Assembly: GCF_002844195.1 (NCBI RefSeq)
Contig: NZ_PEND01000001.1
Location: 372,001 to 436,000, forward strand
DNA length: 64,000 nt
Reading direction: 5' to 3'
Source: Halegenticoccus soli
Lineage (GTDB): Archaea > Halobacteriota > Halobacteria > Halobacteriales > Haloferacaceae
Made by a program: the position numbers and the translations under genes. Positions 1 through 8,558 of this stretch are shown piece after piece. Position 1 is the first letter of the stretch, and every line of letters starts with the position of its first letter. Below the pieces are notes generated by a model. It was not told where the DNA came from. It did no database searches and saw only the letters and a list, made by a program, of their open reading frames with translations.

Positions 1-449
1 GTCAGATCGAGGACGTAGGTGAACCGCGGTTTGACGCGCAGGCCTCGCCAGCCCAGCGGGCGCGGGTCGTCGTAGGCGACGCCGGCTATCATCCAGAGGA
101 GCGAGAGGTGCGAGTCGGCCCGGAGCTCCTCCACCGCGCTTCGGACGAACGTTCGATTGACGCGCTCGCGCTTGCGCCGTTTCGGGCTCGCCGGCATCAA
201 CACGGGCCCCAGCCGCTGGATGCCGGACTGCGGCGGCGGCGAAAAGATCGCGCGGCCGACCGACCGCTCCGCGACGAAGGCGGGCAGCGCACCCACGGCC
301 CGATCCCCCTCGTACCCCGCGAGGAGCACGAGTTCGGAATCGGAGTGGCGTTCGATCACTTCGAGGGCTTCCGGCCGGTGGAACACTTCGAACCCGGTAT
401 CGGGGAGCACCTCCGCCCACTCCCCGAGGCCGACGCGCTGTATTCGCAT
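1..449 (-). CDS. GNAT/FemAB-like acetyltransferase, cut by left window edge
   Basis: The first 149 codons of a protein that continues beyond the window. It opens with MRIQRVGLGEW and contains VLLAGYEGDRAVGALPAF and SGIQRLGPVLMP, a layout I associate with haloarchaeal GNAT proteins of the FemAB/BioF2 type, in which the early strand pair and the GLL/GAL-type turn precede the acyl-CoA site. The CoA-binding half is not present in the window, so neither substrate nor catalytic residues can be judged. It is transcribed towards the left edge. The ATG is the only good start before an AT-richer spacer. Acetyltransferase assignment is moderate; the acceptor is unknown. Confidence 0.6.
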   Translation of the reverse strand, partial: MRIQRVGLGEWAEVLPDTGFEVFHRPEALEVIERHSDSELVLLAGYEGDRAVGALPAFVAERSVGRAIFSPPPQSGIQRLGPVLMPASPKRRKRERVNRTFVRSAVEELRADSHLSLLWMIAGVAYDDPRPLGWRGLRVKPRFTYVLDL

Positions 450-514
450 GTCGGAACTCCCGCCGGGCGGATCGTTTGTTATTCGTTCCTTACAGCCGAA
501 ACTGTCGCGCGTCC

Positions 515-1531
515 CTACAGATTCCGGACCGCGTCGACGGCGGCTTCGACGTCCGGCGCGTCGAACCACTCGCTCCCCGTGTAGGCGTTCGCCCCGGCGG
601 CGTACAGGTCCGAGACCGCCGCAATCACGTCGTCGGGGAGCCCCATCGGCTCCGCGTCGCAGCGGTCGCGCCAGTCGGCGACGCCGCGCTCGTCGGCCTC
701 GTCCTTCGCGGCCGCGACGGCCTCGACCCAGTCGGGCTGCTCGCACTTGTAGTACTGCCGGACGACCTCCTTCGAGACCTCCTGGCCGTCGTAGCTGAAG
801 CGGTTCTCGTCGAACGTGCCGAGCACGTCCGCGACCTTGATCGCGCCGTCGTGGTAGAGACACTCGATCTTGCCGTCCTCGTGGACCAGGCCCGCCCGGG
901 CCGCGCGGTCGGTGAGGATGTGGTTCACCGCGAGCGCGAGCTCCTCGAGGCGGTCGATCTCCGCCGGACCGGCGATCTCGTCGGCCTCCTCGCGGGCGAG
1001 GTAGCGGTCCTTCTCTTCGAACTTCGTGGAGAACTCGACGATCGGCTCGGGGAGATCGACCGCCTCCGCGGGCCACTCGTCGAAGCCGAGTCCGAAGTCC
1101 GCGGGGTCGGCGCGCTCTCTGAGGCTCGACCCGACGGGGACGGTGTTGCGGAAGACGATTTCGAGGGGGATCAGGTAGTTGTTCCCCACCGCGTCGTAGA
1201 ACGCGTCGTAGTCGTACCCCGACTCGTACCGCAGGTTCGGCACCTGTACGAGGTCGATCGCCATCTCCCGCGGCGGCTCGGTCGCCTCGCCGAGCTCCTT
1301 CACCTCGCCGTCCTCGACGACCCCGCGGTAGTGGGTCGGGACGTGGTTCACGTCCAGGAGCTCGAAGTTGAACGCGCCCATGGTGCAGAGGCTCGCGCCC
1401 TTGCGGGGAATCGCGTCGGGCATCTTCCCCCAGTCGAACACGGAGTAGTCGTCGGTGAACACGAAGCGCCCGCGGCCGAGCTCCGTCTCGGTCGGCTCCT
1501 CCTCGATCAGGAATTCCTTGACGCTGGTCAT
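515..1531 (-). CDS. purC: Phosphoribosylaminoimidazole-succinocarboxamide (SAICAR) synthase
   Basis: 338 aa. Cytosolic purine-biosynthesis enzyme that joins CAIR and aspartate with ATP to give SAICAR. Recognisable PurC signatures are [15 protein letters not shown] (about residues 25-39), the [15 protein letters not shown] block (about 126-140, the conserved RN..P.GS motif), [13 protein letters not shown] (166-178) and [13 protein letters not shown] (about 232-244). It is roughly 100 residues longer than bacterial PurC, usual for the haloarchaeal form. I chose the ATG at the MTSVKEF start because the upstream in-frame codons are basic and unlike the family, and a TATA-like GATTCATAC lies about 25-30 bases upstream. 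It stands alone, divergent from the hydrolase gene. Confidence 0.95.
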   Translation of the reverse strand: MTSVKEFLIEEEPTETELGRGRFVFTDDYSVFDWGKMPDAIPRKGASLCTMGAFNFELLDVNHVPTHYRGVVEDGEVKELGEATEPPREMAIDLVQVPNLRYESGYDYDAFYDAVGNNYLIPLEIVFRNTVPVGSSLRERADPADFGLGFDEWPAEAVDLPEPIVEFSTKFEEKDRYLAREEADEIAGPAEIDRLEELALAVNHILTDRAARAGLVHEDGKIECLYHDGAIKVADVLGTFDENRFSYDGQEVSKEVVRQYYKCEQPDWVEAVAAAKDEADERGVADWRDRCDAEPMGLPDDVIAAVSDLYAAGANAYTGSEWFDAPDVEAAVDAVRNL

Positions 1532-1631
1532 ACTGTGAAGCGCGGCGGGACGCGGTATGAATCTTTCACTCCCGTGCGTTGTTCGTGCTCCGAATCCGAA
1601 TACTCTGTGCACGTTCTTGTCCTCTCACGGC

Positions 1632-1658
1632 GGCGTCCGGACGCCGATCGTCCGGACG
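1632..1658. promoter_or_regulatory. Two CGTCCGGACG palindromes between divergent genes
   Basis: The 340-base spacer between purC and the alpha/beta hydrolase holds no gene. It contains a perfect 14-base palindrome GGCGTCCGGACGCC and, 15 bases further on, a second copy of its 10-base core CGTCCGGACG. Repeated palindromes between divergent promoters are typical operator geometry, but in GC-rich DNA such a motif can arise by chance, and no regulator gene lies next to it. Confidence 0.3.
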
Positions 1659-1873
1659 GGTAGCGTCCCGACGGTCGGCGGAGCGCGTTGGCGCGCGGTC
1701 GTCGGTTCGCGTCGTCGCGCCGTCTCGCCGATCGCTGCCACCCCACCCACCGCCTCCGACACGCCGCGTTCCGCCGCCCGAGATTACTTCACCTGGGCCG
1801 CCCATCCTTGCCACATGCTACCCGTCACCCGTCGAGCGTCGATCCCGCGGACCGCCCCGGAGGCGAGGGACCG

Positions 1874-2755
1874 ATGACGACTCCCGAGGAGTGGAGCGAA
1901 ACGCAGAAGTCGACCACGGTCACGGTCGACGGACACGAACTGGAAGTCGCCTACCACGAGTCCGGCCGCGACAACGGCGGGCCGCCGGTGGTGTTCCTCC
2001 ACGGCATCCCCACGTGGTCGTTCCTCTGGCGCGACGTCGTCGGGGCGGTGAACGACGAGCGGCACGTGATCGCGCCCGACCTCCTCGGCTACGGGAACTC
2101 CGAGATGCGGGACGGGTTCGACCGCTCGATCCGCGCCCAGGAGGTGATGCTCAGCGCGCTCCTCGCGGGGCTCGACGCCGAGACGGTCGCCCTCGTCGGC
2201 CACGACATCGGCGGCGGGATCGCGCTGCGGTACGCGTCGCACGAACCGGACGTCGTGACCGACCTCGTGCTCTCGAACGCGGTCTGTTACGACTCCTGGC
2301 CCGTCGAGTTTGTTGCCGGCCTCGGCGTCCCCGGCACCGTCGAGTCGTGGAACGACGCGGAGCTCGAAGGCAAGCTGGAGTTCGTCTTCGAGGACGGCCT
2401 GTACGGCGACGAGCCCCGCGAGGAGTTCGTCGAGGGGATGAAGGAGCCGTGGCGGTCGCCGGAGGGCCGCGTCTCGCTGTCGCGCAACGCTGTGGCGACG
2501 AACACGAACCAGACGCTCGAACTCGACTACGGCGCGATCGCGGCCGACACGCTGCTTCTGTGGGGCGCGGACGACGTCCTCCAGCCGATCTCGTACGCCG
2601 AGCGGCTGGCCGGGGGCGTCGCCGGAGACGCCGAGCTCGTCGGCCTCGACGAGGCGTACCACTGGGTCGTCGAGGACCGCCCCGAGGCGTACCGCGAGCG
2701 CCTGCGGTCGTTCCTGGTCGGCGGCGCGGGGACCGCGGGGGGGAGCGCCCGATGA
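1874..2755 (+). CDS. Alpha/beta-fold hydrolase, haloalkane dehalogenase/epoxide hydrolase type
   Basis: 293 aa. The oxyanion-hole motif HGIPTWSFLWR (from about residue 43) and the nucleophile elbow GHDIGG, with Asp111 as nucleophile instead of Ser, place it with the haloalkane dehalogenase, fluoroacetate dehalogenase and epoxide hydrolase branch. The likely catalytic His lies in EAYHWV near residue 261. The elbow lacks the Trp that usually follows the Asp in haloalkane dehalogenases, so the leaving group cannot be predicted. No signal peptide; cytosolic. Its stop codon overlaps the start of the next gene (ATGA), so the two are almost surely co-transcribed. The ATG is preceded by GGCGAGGGA, a passable ribosome-binding site. 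Confidence 0.85.
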   Translation: MTTPEEWSETQKSTTVTVDGHELEVAYHESGRDNGGPPVVFLHGIPTWSFLWRDVVGAVNDERHVIAPDLLGYGNSEMRDGFDRSIRAQEVMLSALLAGLDAETVALVGHDIGGGIALRYASHEPDVVTDLVLSNAVCYDSWPVEFVAGLGVPGTVESWNDAELEGKLEFVFEDGLYGDEPREEFVEGMKEPWRSPEGRVSLSRNAVATNTNQTLELDYGAIAADTLLLWGADDVLQPISYAERLAGGVAGDAELVGLDEAYHWVVEDRPEAYRERLRSFLVGGAGTAGGSAR

Positions 2756-3729
2756 GCCACGGGCTCCTGCTCCCGGAGGGATCCCGCGAAGCCCCCGTCG
2801 ACATCGCCGCGCGAGCCGAGGCGCTCGGCTACGACGGGCTCTGGCTCGGCGAGCTGTGGGGCGCGGACGCGTTCGTCCAGCTCGCGGCCGTCGCCGACCG
2901 CGTCGAGGAGGCGGCGCTCGGAACGGCCATCGTCAACGTCTACTCCCGCTCCCCGGCGACGCTCGCCGCCGCGGCCGCGACGCTCGATTCGGTCGCCGAC
3001 GGTCCCGTCAGGCTCGGCCTCGGCGCGAGCACGCCGAAGGCGATCGAGGACCTGCACGGCTCCGAGTACGACCGGCCGGTGCGGCGGATCCACGAGGCGG
3101 CGGAGCTCGTCCGGGCCTTCACGGCCGGCGAGGGCCGCGTCGAGTACGACGGCGAGCTGTTCTCGGTCGCCGACTTCCCGGCGCTCGACGCCGACGTTCC
3201 GGTCTACGTCGCCGCGCTCGGCCCGGCGGCCCGCCGCATGACGGGGCGCGTCGCCGACGGCTGGATCCCGCACAACGTTCCGTTTCCGACCCTCGACGCG
3301 GCGTTCGAGACGGTCGCAGACGCCGCCCGGGAGGCCGGACGGGACCCCGGGGACGTCTCCGTCGCGCCCTACGTCCCGTCGGCGGTGAGCGACGACCCCG
3401 AGGAGGCCCGCGCGGCCGTCCGCGGCCACGTCGCCTACTACGTCGGCAGCGGCGAGGGGTACCGCCGCGCGGTCGCGGAGGCGTTCCCCGACGGGGCCGA
3501 CCGCGTTGCGGAGGCGTGGCGGAGCGGCGACCGGGCGGCCGCCCGCGACGCCGTCACCGGCGAGATGGTCGACGCGCTGGGCGTCGCCGGGACGCCCGGG
3601 GAGGCCCGCGAACGGCTCCGGGAGATCGCCGCCCTCGACGCGGTCGACGAGCCGATCGTCGTCGTGCCGATGCAGGCGGGGGACCTGCGCGAGCGGACCG
3701 TGGAGGAACTCGCCCCCGAAAACCTCTAA
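2752..3729 (+). CDS. LLM-class flavin-dependent oxidoreductase, probably F420-dependent
   Basis: 325 aa, luciferase-like monooxygenase TIM-barrel family; most archaeal members use F420. Visible family features are the N-terminal LGYDGLWLGELW, the central LGTAIVNVYSRSPATLAAAAATLD with the small-residue flavin-contact region, LGLGAS near residue 85, and VPVYVAALGPAARRM...ADGWIPHN, the usual closing strand of the barrel. Length matches F420-dependent members such as methylene-tetrahydromethanopterin reductase homologues. It overlaps the hydrolase by four bases, so the pair probably act on related substrates. F420 use is inferred from family and from the cofH/cofG/cofC genes 6-14 kb away; FMN use is the alternative. 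Confidence 0.8.
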   Translation: MSHGLLLPEGSREAPVDIAARAEALGYDGLWLGELWGADAFVQLAAVADRVEEAALGTAIVNVYSRSPATLAAAAATLDSVADGPVRLGLGASTPKAIEDLHGSEYDRPVRRIHEAAELVRAFTAGEGRVEYDGELFSVADFPALDADVPVYVAALGPAARRMTGRVADGWIPHNVPFPTLDAAFETVADAAREAGRDPGDVSVAPYVPSAVSDDPEEARAAVRGHVAYYVGSGEGYRRAVAEAFPDGADRVAEAWRSGDRAAARDAVTGEMVDALGVAGTPGEARERLREIAALDAVDEPIVVVPMQAGDLRERTVEELAPENL

Positions 3730-3781
3730 GGGGAGACGGGTACCAGATGATTGACGCCCCTCCCGGACGATACTCCGGGCG

Positions 3782-5473
3782 ATGAGCGACTCCAGCTACA
3801 CCGGCGCGGACCTGTTCGTCGACGCCCTCGAACGGTACGGCGTCACGCACGTCTTCGGCAACCCGGGGACGACGGAGCTCCCGCTTTTGACCGCGCTCGC
3901 GGACGCCGACCTCGAATACGTCCTCGCCCTCCACGAGGACGTCGCCGTCGGGGCGGCGGCCGGGTACGCGAGCACCCGCCGGTACCACGCCCACGGCGAC
4001 CCGGACGTGCTCCCGGTCGGCGTCGTCAACCTTCACATCGCCCCCGGCCTCGCCCACGGGCTCGGAAACCTCTACGGCGCGAGCGTCGCCGGCGCGCCGC
4101 TGGTCGTCACCGCGGGCAACCACAGCACGGATTTCCGCCACGAGGAGCCGATCCTCTCGGGCGACCTCGTTTCGATGGCCGAGCCGTTCTGCAAGTGGAG
4201 CGACGAGGTGCTCGACGTGCGCGCGCTGCCGACGATGCTCCGCCGCGCGTTCCGCGTCGCGCTCACGCCCCCCACGGGTCCCGTCTTCCTCTCGCTCCCG
4301 CTCGACGTGACGACGGCCGAGACCGACGCCGAGCCGGAACCCCTCGGCCCGATCCCGACCGCGGGACGGGGCGACTCCGAGCAGATCGACCGCGCGGCCG
4401 ACCTGCTCGTCGAGGCGGACGACCCGGTGCTCGTCGTCGGCGACGGCGTCGCCAGATCCGGACGGGACGCCGTCGCCGCGGCCGTCGACCTGGCGGAGGC
4501 GGCGGGGCTGCGCGTCCACGGCGAGATCATGGCCTCGGAGGTGGACTTCCCGACGGACCACGACCAGTGGGTGTCGTACGTCCCGCCGGACGAGGATCTC
4601 GCCGCGACGATCATGGACGCCGACGCGCTGCTCTTCGCCGGCTGTTCGACGAACACGACGCTGACACGCCACGACGACCCGATCGTCCCCCCGGATGCGA
4701 CCCGCATCCACGTCTCCGACGACGCGTGGGAGGTCGGGAAGAACCACCCCGCCGACGCCGCCGTCCTCGGGGATCCCGGCGCGGTGCTGGCCGACCTGGC
4801 GGGGCGCGTCGCCGACCGTCTGCCCGACGCCGAGCGCGAGCGGCGGCTCAAACGGGTGAAGTCGGCCAAGGAGGCCGCCGACGAGCGGCTGGCGGCGGTC
4901 GGAACCGGCGACGAGAACGACCCGCGCGCCTCGAAGGCGGAACTCGTCGACGCGATCCGGTCGGCCGCGCCCGACGCCTACGTCGTCGACGAGGGCGTCA
5001 CCTCGCGCTTCGCGCTCGTGACCCGCTGGCCGATGGAGGCGGAGGGGCTCATCTCGAACAAGGGCGGCGGCCTCGGGTACGGCCTCCCGGCGTCGGTCGG
5101 CGCGGCCATCGCCGAGGGGCAGCGCGACGATCCGCGCGACGTGATCGGGTTCGTCGGCGACGGCTCGTACCTATACTACCCGCACGCCCTCTACACGGCG
5201 GCGCGGTACGACGCCGATCTCACCGTCGTGATTCCGGACAACCGGAACTACCGCATCCTCAAGGACAACACGCTCTCGCTCCTCGGCGGCGACGAGGACG
5301 ACTACGAGTTCGTCGGGATGGACTTCGAGCCGCCCGTCGACGTTCCGGCGAACGCGGAGAGCCACGGCGCGCGGGGCCGGCTGATCGAATCGCCCGAGGA
5401 GATCGAGGGGGCGGTCCGCGAGGCGCTGTCGCGCCCGGGGCCGGACGTGCTCGACGTGCTCGTCCACGACTGA
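3782..5473 (+). CDS. Thiamine-diphosphate-dependent enzyme, benzoylformate decarboxylase/acetolactate synthase-like
   Basis: 563 aa with the three-domain architecture of ThDP decarboxylases. The N-terminal Pyr domain has GVTHVFGNPGTTELPLL and the catalytic Glu52 in LHEDVAVGAAAGYA. The C-terminal PP domain has the cofactor-binding GDGSYLYY followed about 25 residues later by PDNRNY, the GDG-(x)n-N signature that binds magnesium and diphosphate. It matches stand-alone decarboxylases more than acetolactate synthase, because there is no regulatory subunit gene nearby. The 2-oxo acid substrate is not predictable. Spaced 52 bases after the oxidoreductase gene, it may extend that operon. ATG start follows a short spacer. 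Confidence 0.85.
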   Translation: MSDSSYTGADLFVDALERYGVTHVFGNPGTTELPLLTALADADLEYVLALHEDVAVGAAAGYASTRRYHAHGDPDVLPVGVVNLHIAPGLAHGLGNLYGASVAGAPLVVTAGNHSTDFRHEEPILSGDLVSMAEPFCKWSDEVLDVRALPTMLRRAFRVALTPPTGPVFLSLPLDVTTAETDAEPEPLGPIPTAGRGDSEQIDRAADLLVEADDPVLVVGDGVARSGRDAVAAAVDLAEAAGLRVHGEIMASEVDFPTDHDQWVSYVPPDEDLAATIMDADALLFAGCSTNTTLTRHDDPIVPPDATRIHVSDDAWEVGKNHPADAAVLGDPGAVLADLAGRVADRLPDAERERRLKRVKSAKEAADERLAAVGTGDENDPRASKAELVDAIRSAAPDAYVVDEGVTSRFALVTRWPMEAEGLISNKGGGLGYGLPASVGAAIAEGQRDDPRDVIGFVGDGSYLYYPHALYTAARYDADLTVVIPDNRNYRILKDNTLSLLGGDEDDYEFVGMDFEPPVDVPANAESHGARGRLIESPEEIEGAVREALSRPGPDVLDVLVHD

Positions 5474-5583
5474 GCGGGCGTCGCGGCGGGTCGTAGCGGG
5501 TCGCGACGGGTCGTCGCGACCCGCCCGTGACGCCGTCGCCGACGGGGCGGGCGACGCGCCGGGCGTCGCCGGGACGCCCCGCC

Positions 5584-6987
5584 TCAGGGATCCAGCGCGT
5601 ACAGGTAGCCGACGCCGGTACCGACGTACGCCCCGTTCGCCGTCGTCGCCACCGCACCCACCGAATCGTTCGGCTCGAACCGCCAGCGCTCGCTCCCGTC
5701 GGCGCCGAAGGCGACGACCGAGTTCGACCGGCGCCGGACGACGATCGGGACGTCGCCGGCGGCGTACAGCTCGGGTCGCCCGGGTCCGATCGACGCCGAC
5801 CACCGTTCGGTTCCGGTTTCGGCGTCGACGGCGAGCAGCGTTCCGCCGCCGAGGACGTACGCGCTCCGCTCGGTCGCGACGACGTCCCCGCCGTTCGCGG
5901 GGGCGCTCCGCCGCCACCGAACCGTTCCGTCGCTCGGGGCGAGCGAGAGGAGCGTTCCGCGGTCCGTCACCGCGAGGAGCCGACCCCCGGCGAGCGCGCG
6001 GTCGGCGACGCTCGCGCCGCCGCCCGGCGCGTGACGCCACCGCTCGTCGCCCGTCTCGCGGTCGAACGCGACGAGGTCGCCCGGCCGGACGACGAGCAGG
6101 TCGTCGACGACCAGCGGTTCGACCCCGAAGTACTCCGAGGTGTCCTGCTTCGCCCACAGCGCCTCGCCGGACCGCTCTCTGAGCGCGTACAGCCCGCCGG
6201 ATGTGCCGGCGTACAGCGCGCCGTCGGCCACCGTCCCGTCGACGGCGTCCCCGAGCGGCCACCGCCAGCGGACGTTTCCGCCCGCCGAGATCACCCCGTA
6301 CACTTCCTCGTCGGTGCTCTCGTCGTCGTCGGTCCCCCCGACGAACAGCGTCTCGTCCGTCGTCCCGAGCAGCGTCAGCCGCGGGCCCGCCTGCGGGAAC
6401 GACTCCGCCCAGCGCCCCCGCCCGCCGCGGCGTTCGACGGCGAAGACGCGCGGGGCCCCGTCGCCGTTCACGCTCGCGCTCGCGTTCGCGTTCGACCGCG
6501 GGCTCGAATCCGCGCTCGAGTTCGCGCTCCCGTCCCCGTCGCCGTACCCGACGAGAAACACCGCGTCACGGGAGACGACCGGCGACGACGCGGGGGGGAG
6601 TTCCGGATCGAACGTCCACCGTCGGGTCCCCTTCTGCTCGTCGAGCGCGCTGAGGCGCCGGACGCCGGGACCGACATCCGGCGCCGCTTCCCCCGCGCCC
6701 CCCGCAACGTACACCGTCCCGTCGACCGCCGTCGGGGCGTGGGCGACGCGACCGCCGGCGTCGGCGACCCACCGGAGCCGTTCGTGGCTCGCCGGGTCGG
6801 GCTTTCCCGGGTCGGGTCGGGGATCCGGTTCGGCGGTCTCGTTCGGCGTCCGCGTCGGGTCGTCGGGGGGCGACGACCGGGTCGGGGAGGGCTCGGGGTC
6901 GTCCTCCTCGGCGCAGCCGGCGAGCGCGGCGACGGCGAACGCGCTGCCGAGGCGGCCGAGGACGGTCCTGCGGGAGGGGCCGGTCAT
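5584..6987 (-). CDS. Secreted lipoprotein, PQQ-type beta-propeller
   Basis: 467 aa. The N-terminus has a twin-arginine motif (SRRTVLGRL) and a lipobox ending AALAGC, so it is predicted to be Tat-exported and lipid-anchored on the outer face of the membrane. A Pro/Ser/Thr/Asp-rich linker follows (residues about 25-60). The rest is a run of repeats of the type GTVYVA...LSALDEQKGTRRW, with tryptophan-docking WxF/WRW blocks, which form an eight- or seven-bladed quinoprotein-like propeller. No quinone ligands can be assigned, and many haloarchaeal relatives are probably structural or BamB-like. Two decayed relatives of this family occur elsewhere in the window. It is convergent with the preceding gene. 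Confidence 0.85.
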   Translation of the reverse strand: MTGPSRRTVLGRLGSAFAVAALAGCAEEDDPEPSPTRSSPPDDPTRTPNETAEPDPRPDPGKPDPASHERLRWVADAGGRVAHAPTAVDGTVYVAGGAGEAAPDVGPGVRRLSALDEQKGTRRWTFDPELPPASSPVVSRDAVFLVGYGDGDGSANSSADSSPRSNANASASVNGDGAPRVFAVERRGGRGRWAESFPQAGPRLTLLGTTDETLFVGGTDDDESTDEEVYGVISAGGNVRWRWPLGDAVDGTVADGALYAGTSGGLYALRERSGEALWAKQDTSEYFGVEPLVVDDLLVVRPGDLVAFDRETGDERWRHAPGGGASVADRALAGGRLLAVTDRGTLLSLAPSDGTVRWRRSAPANGGDVVATERSAYVLGGGTLLAVDAETGTERWSASIGPGRPELYAAGDVPIVVRRRSNSVVAFGADGSERWRFEPNDSVGAVATTANGAYVGTGVGYLYALDP

Positions 6988-7037
6988 GCGAACCCATCTC
7001 TCCGTCGCCGTAATGGTTTTTGTGGATACCCGACCGG

Positions 7038-8468
7038 TCAGCGGTCGCCGCGGGTGCGCTCCCCGCGGACGCGGCCGCCGCCGACCGTCTCGGGGAAGAT
7101 CTTCCCCGGGTTCAGCGTGTCCGTCGGGTCGAGCGCCCGCTTCACCGCCCGCATCGCCCCGACGGTCGCCTCGCCGTGCTCCGCGACGAGGTACTCGCGC
7201 TTGCCCAGGCCGATCCCGTGTTCGCCGGTCGCGGTCCCGCCGAGGTCGATCGCCCGGCGGACGACCGCCGCGTACGCCTCCTCGCCGCGGGCGACGTGCT
7301 CCGGGTCGTCGGGGTCGACGAGCACGCTGTAGTGGACGTTGCCGTCGCCGGCGTGACCGAAACACGGCACGACGAGATCGCGCTCGGCCGCGAGTTCCTT
7401 CGCGTACCGGACGACGTCGGCGTACCGGCTGATCGGGACGGTCACGTCGCCCGGGTGGAGCGGTTCGAGGTTTGGATCCCACGAGTCGACCGCGTAGGCG
7501 AGGTCCTTGCGCGCCTGCCAGAGATCGTCCATCTCCGCCTCGTCGCGTCCCACGTCGAACCGCTCGACGCCGTGGCTCTCGAAGATCGCCCGGCAGAACG
7601 CCACCTCCTCGTCGACGCCGTGATCGGCGTGGAATTCGAGGAAGACCGTCGGGGCGTCGGGGAGGTCGGTCCCGCTGTAGGCGTTCGCCATCCGCGCCGT
7701 CGTCCGGTCGAGGAGTTCGATCGTGGCCACGTCGACGCCGGAGGTGACCGCGTCGGCGACGGCGGCCGCGGCGTCGTCGAGCGTCGGAAAGACCGCGCGG
7801 CCGGCGCGGACCTGCTCCGGCAGCCCAGCGAGCCGAAGCGTCGCGCGCGTCACCACGGCGAGCGTCCCCTCGCTGCCGATCAGGAGCTCTTTCAGGTTGT
7901 AGCCGCTGGAGGTCTTGACCGCCTTGCTCCCGGCGGTGATCACGGACCCGTCCGCGAGGACGGCCTCCAGCTGGAGCACCCAGTCGGCCACCTCCCCGTA
8001 CTTCACGGTCTTCATCCCGCTCGCGTCCGTGGCGATCATCCCGCCGATCGTCGAGAAGTCGCCCGACGACGGCAGCGGCGGGAAGAACAGCCCGCAGCGG
8101 GCGACCGCCTCGTCCACCGCCGAGCCGACGACGCCGGGTTCCACGTCGACCTGGAGGTCCGCCGGCCGCGCGTCGAGGATCGCGTCCATCCGGGTGGTGT
8201 CGAGGCTGATCCCGCCGCGAACGGGAGTGGCGCTCCCCTCCAGCCCCGTCCCGGCGGCGTAGGGCGTCACCGGAACACCCCGGTCGGTCGCGGCCGCGAG
8301 CACCGCCGACACGTCCGCCGTCGATTCGGGCCAGACGACGGCGTCCGGCCGGACCCGCCGGTCGGCCGGCGTGCCCCAGTCCCCGGCGCGGCTCTCCCGG
8401 TGGGAGTCGCCCGTCGAAACGTCGCCCGCGAGGTCGAGGTCGCGGAGGAACGACACGTCGTGCGCCAT
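7038..8468 (-). CDS. FAD-linked oxidase, GlcD/D-lactate dehydrogenase type
   Basis: 476 aa. Domain 1 (about residues 35-215) is a PCMH-type FAD-binding domain with RPDAVVWPESTADVSAVL, PYAAGTGLEGSATP and GGMIATDASGMKTVKYG, and the GSEGTLAVVTRATLRL strand that closes it. Domain 2 (about 220-455) is FAD-oxidase C, with CFGHAGDGNVHYSV (the substrate/metal-binding HxGDGNxH motif) and ATGEHGIGLGKREYL. This is the glycolate oxidase/D-lactate dehydrogenase family, oxidising a 2-hydroxy acid and passing electrons to a quinone or Fe-S partner. No GlpC-like Fe-S subunit is adjacent, so D-lactate is as likely as glycolate. C-terminal basic/glycine tail is unconserved. Confidence 0.88.
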   Translation of the reverse strand: MAHDVSFLRDLDLAGDVSTGDSHRESRAGDWGTPADRRVRPDAVVWPESTADVSAVLAAATDRGVPVTPYAAGTGLEGSATPVRGGISLDTTRMDAILDARPADLQVDVEPGVVGSAVDEAVARCGLFFPPLPSSGDFSTIGGMIATDASGMKTVKYGEVADWVLQLEAVLADGSVITAGSKAVKTSSGYNLKELLIGSEGTLAVVTRATLRLAGLPEQVRAGRAVFPTLDDAAAAVADAVTSGVDVATIELLDRTTARMANAYSGTDLPDAPTVFLEFHADHGVDEEVAFCRAIFESHGVERFDVGRDEAEMDDLWQARKDLAYAVDSWDPNLEPLHPGDVTVPISRYADVVRYAKELAAERDLVVPCFGHAGDGNVHYSVLVDPDDPEHVARGEEAYAAVVRRAIDLGGTATGEHGIGLGKREYLVAEHGEATVGAMRAVKRALDPTDTLNPGKIFPETVGGGRVRGERTRGDR

Positions 8469-8526
8469 GTGCTAGTGCGTGGCGGACGGCGGTGATAATA
8501 CCTCCCCCTACCGCCGGTACCGTCCC

Positions 8527-8533
8527 CTTTTTT
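8527..8533 (+). promoter_or_regulatory. TATA-like box of cofH
   Basis: TTTTTTA lies 26-32 bases before the cofH ATG in otherwise GC-rich sequence. At normal archaeal spacing transcription would begin at or beside the start codon, giving a leaderless mRNA and supporting that ATG over the GTG 15 bases upstream. Confidence 0.45.
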
Positions 8534-8558
8534 ACCGCCGGGCGTGGGAGATTGGCCC

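Noticed and set aside
476-1663. A long open frame on the plus strand opposite purC, and similar 300-750-codon frames opposite most genes in the window
   Set aside because: In GC-rich haloarchaeal DNA stop codons are rare, so antisense and shifted frames stay open. These frames have Arg/Val/Pro-rich, domain-free products, while the opposite strand holds recognisable enzymes.
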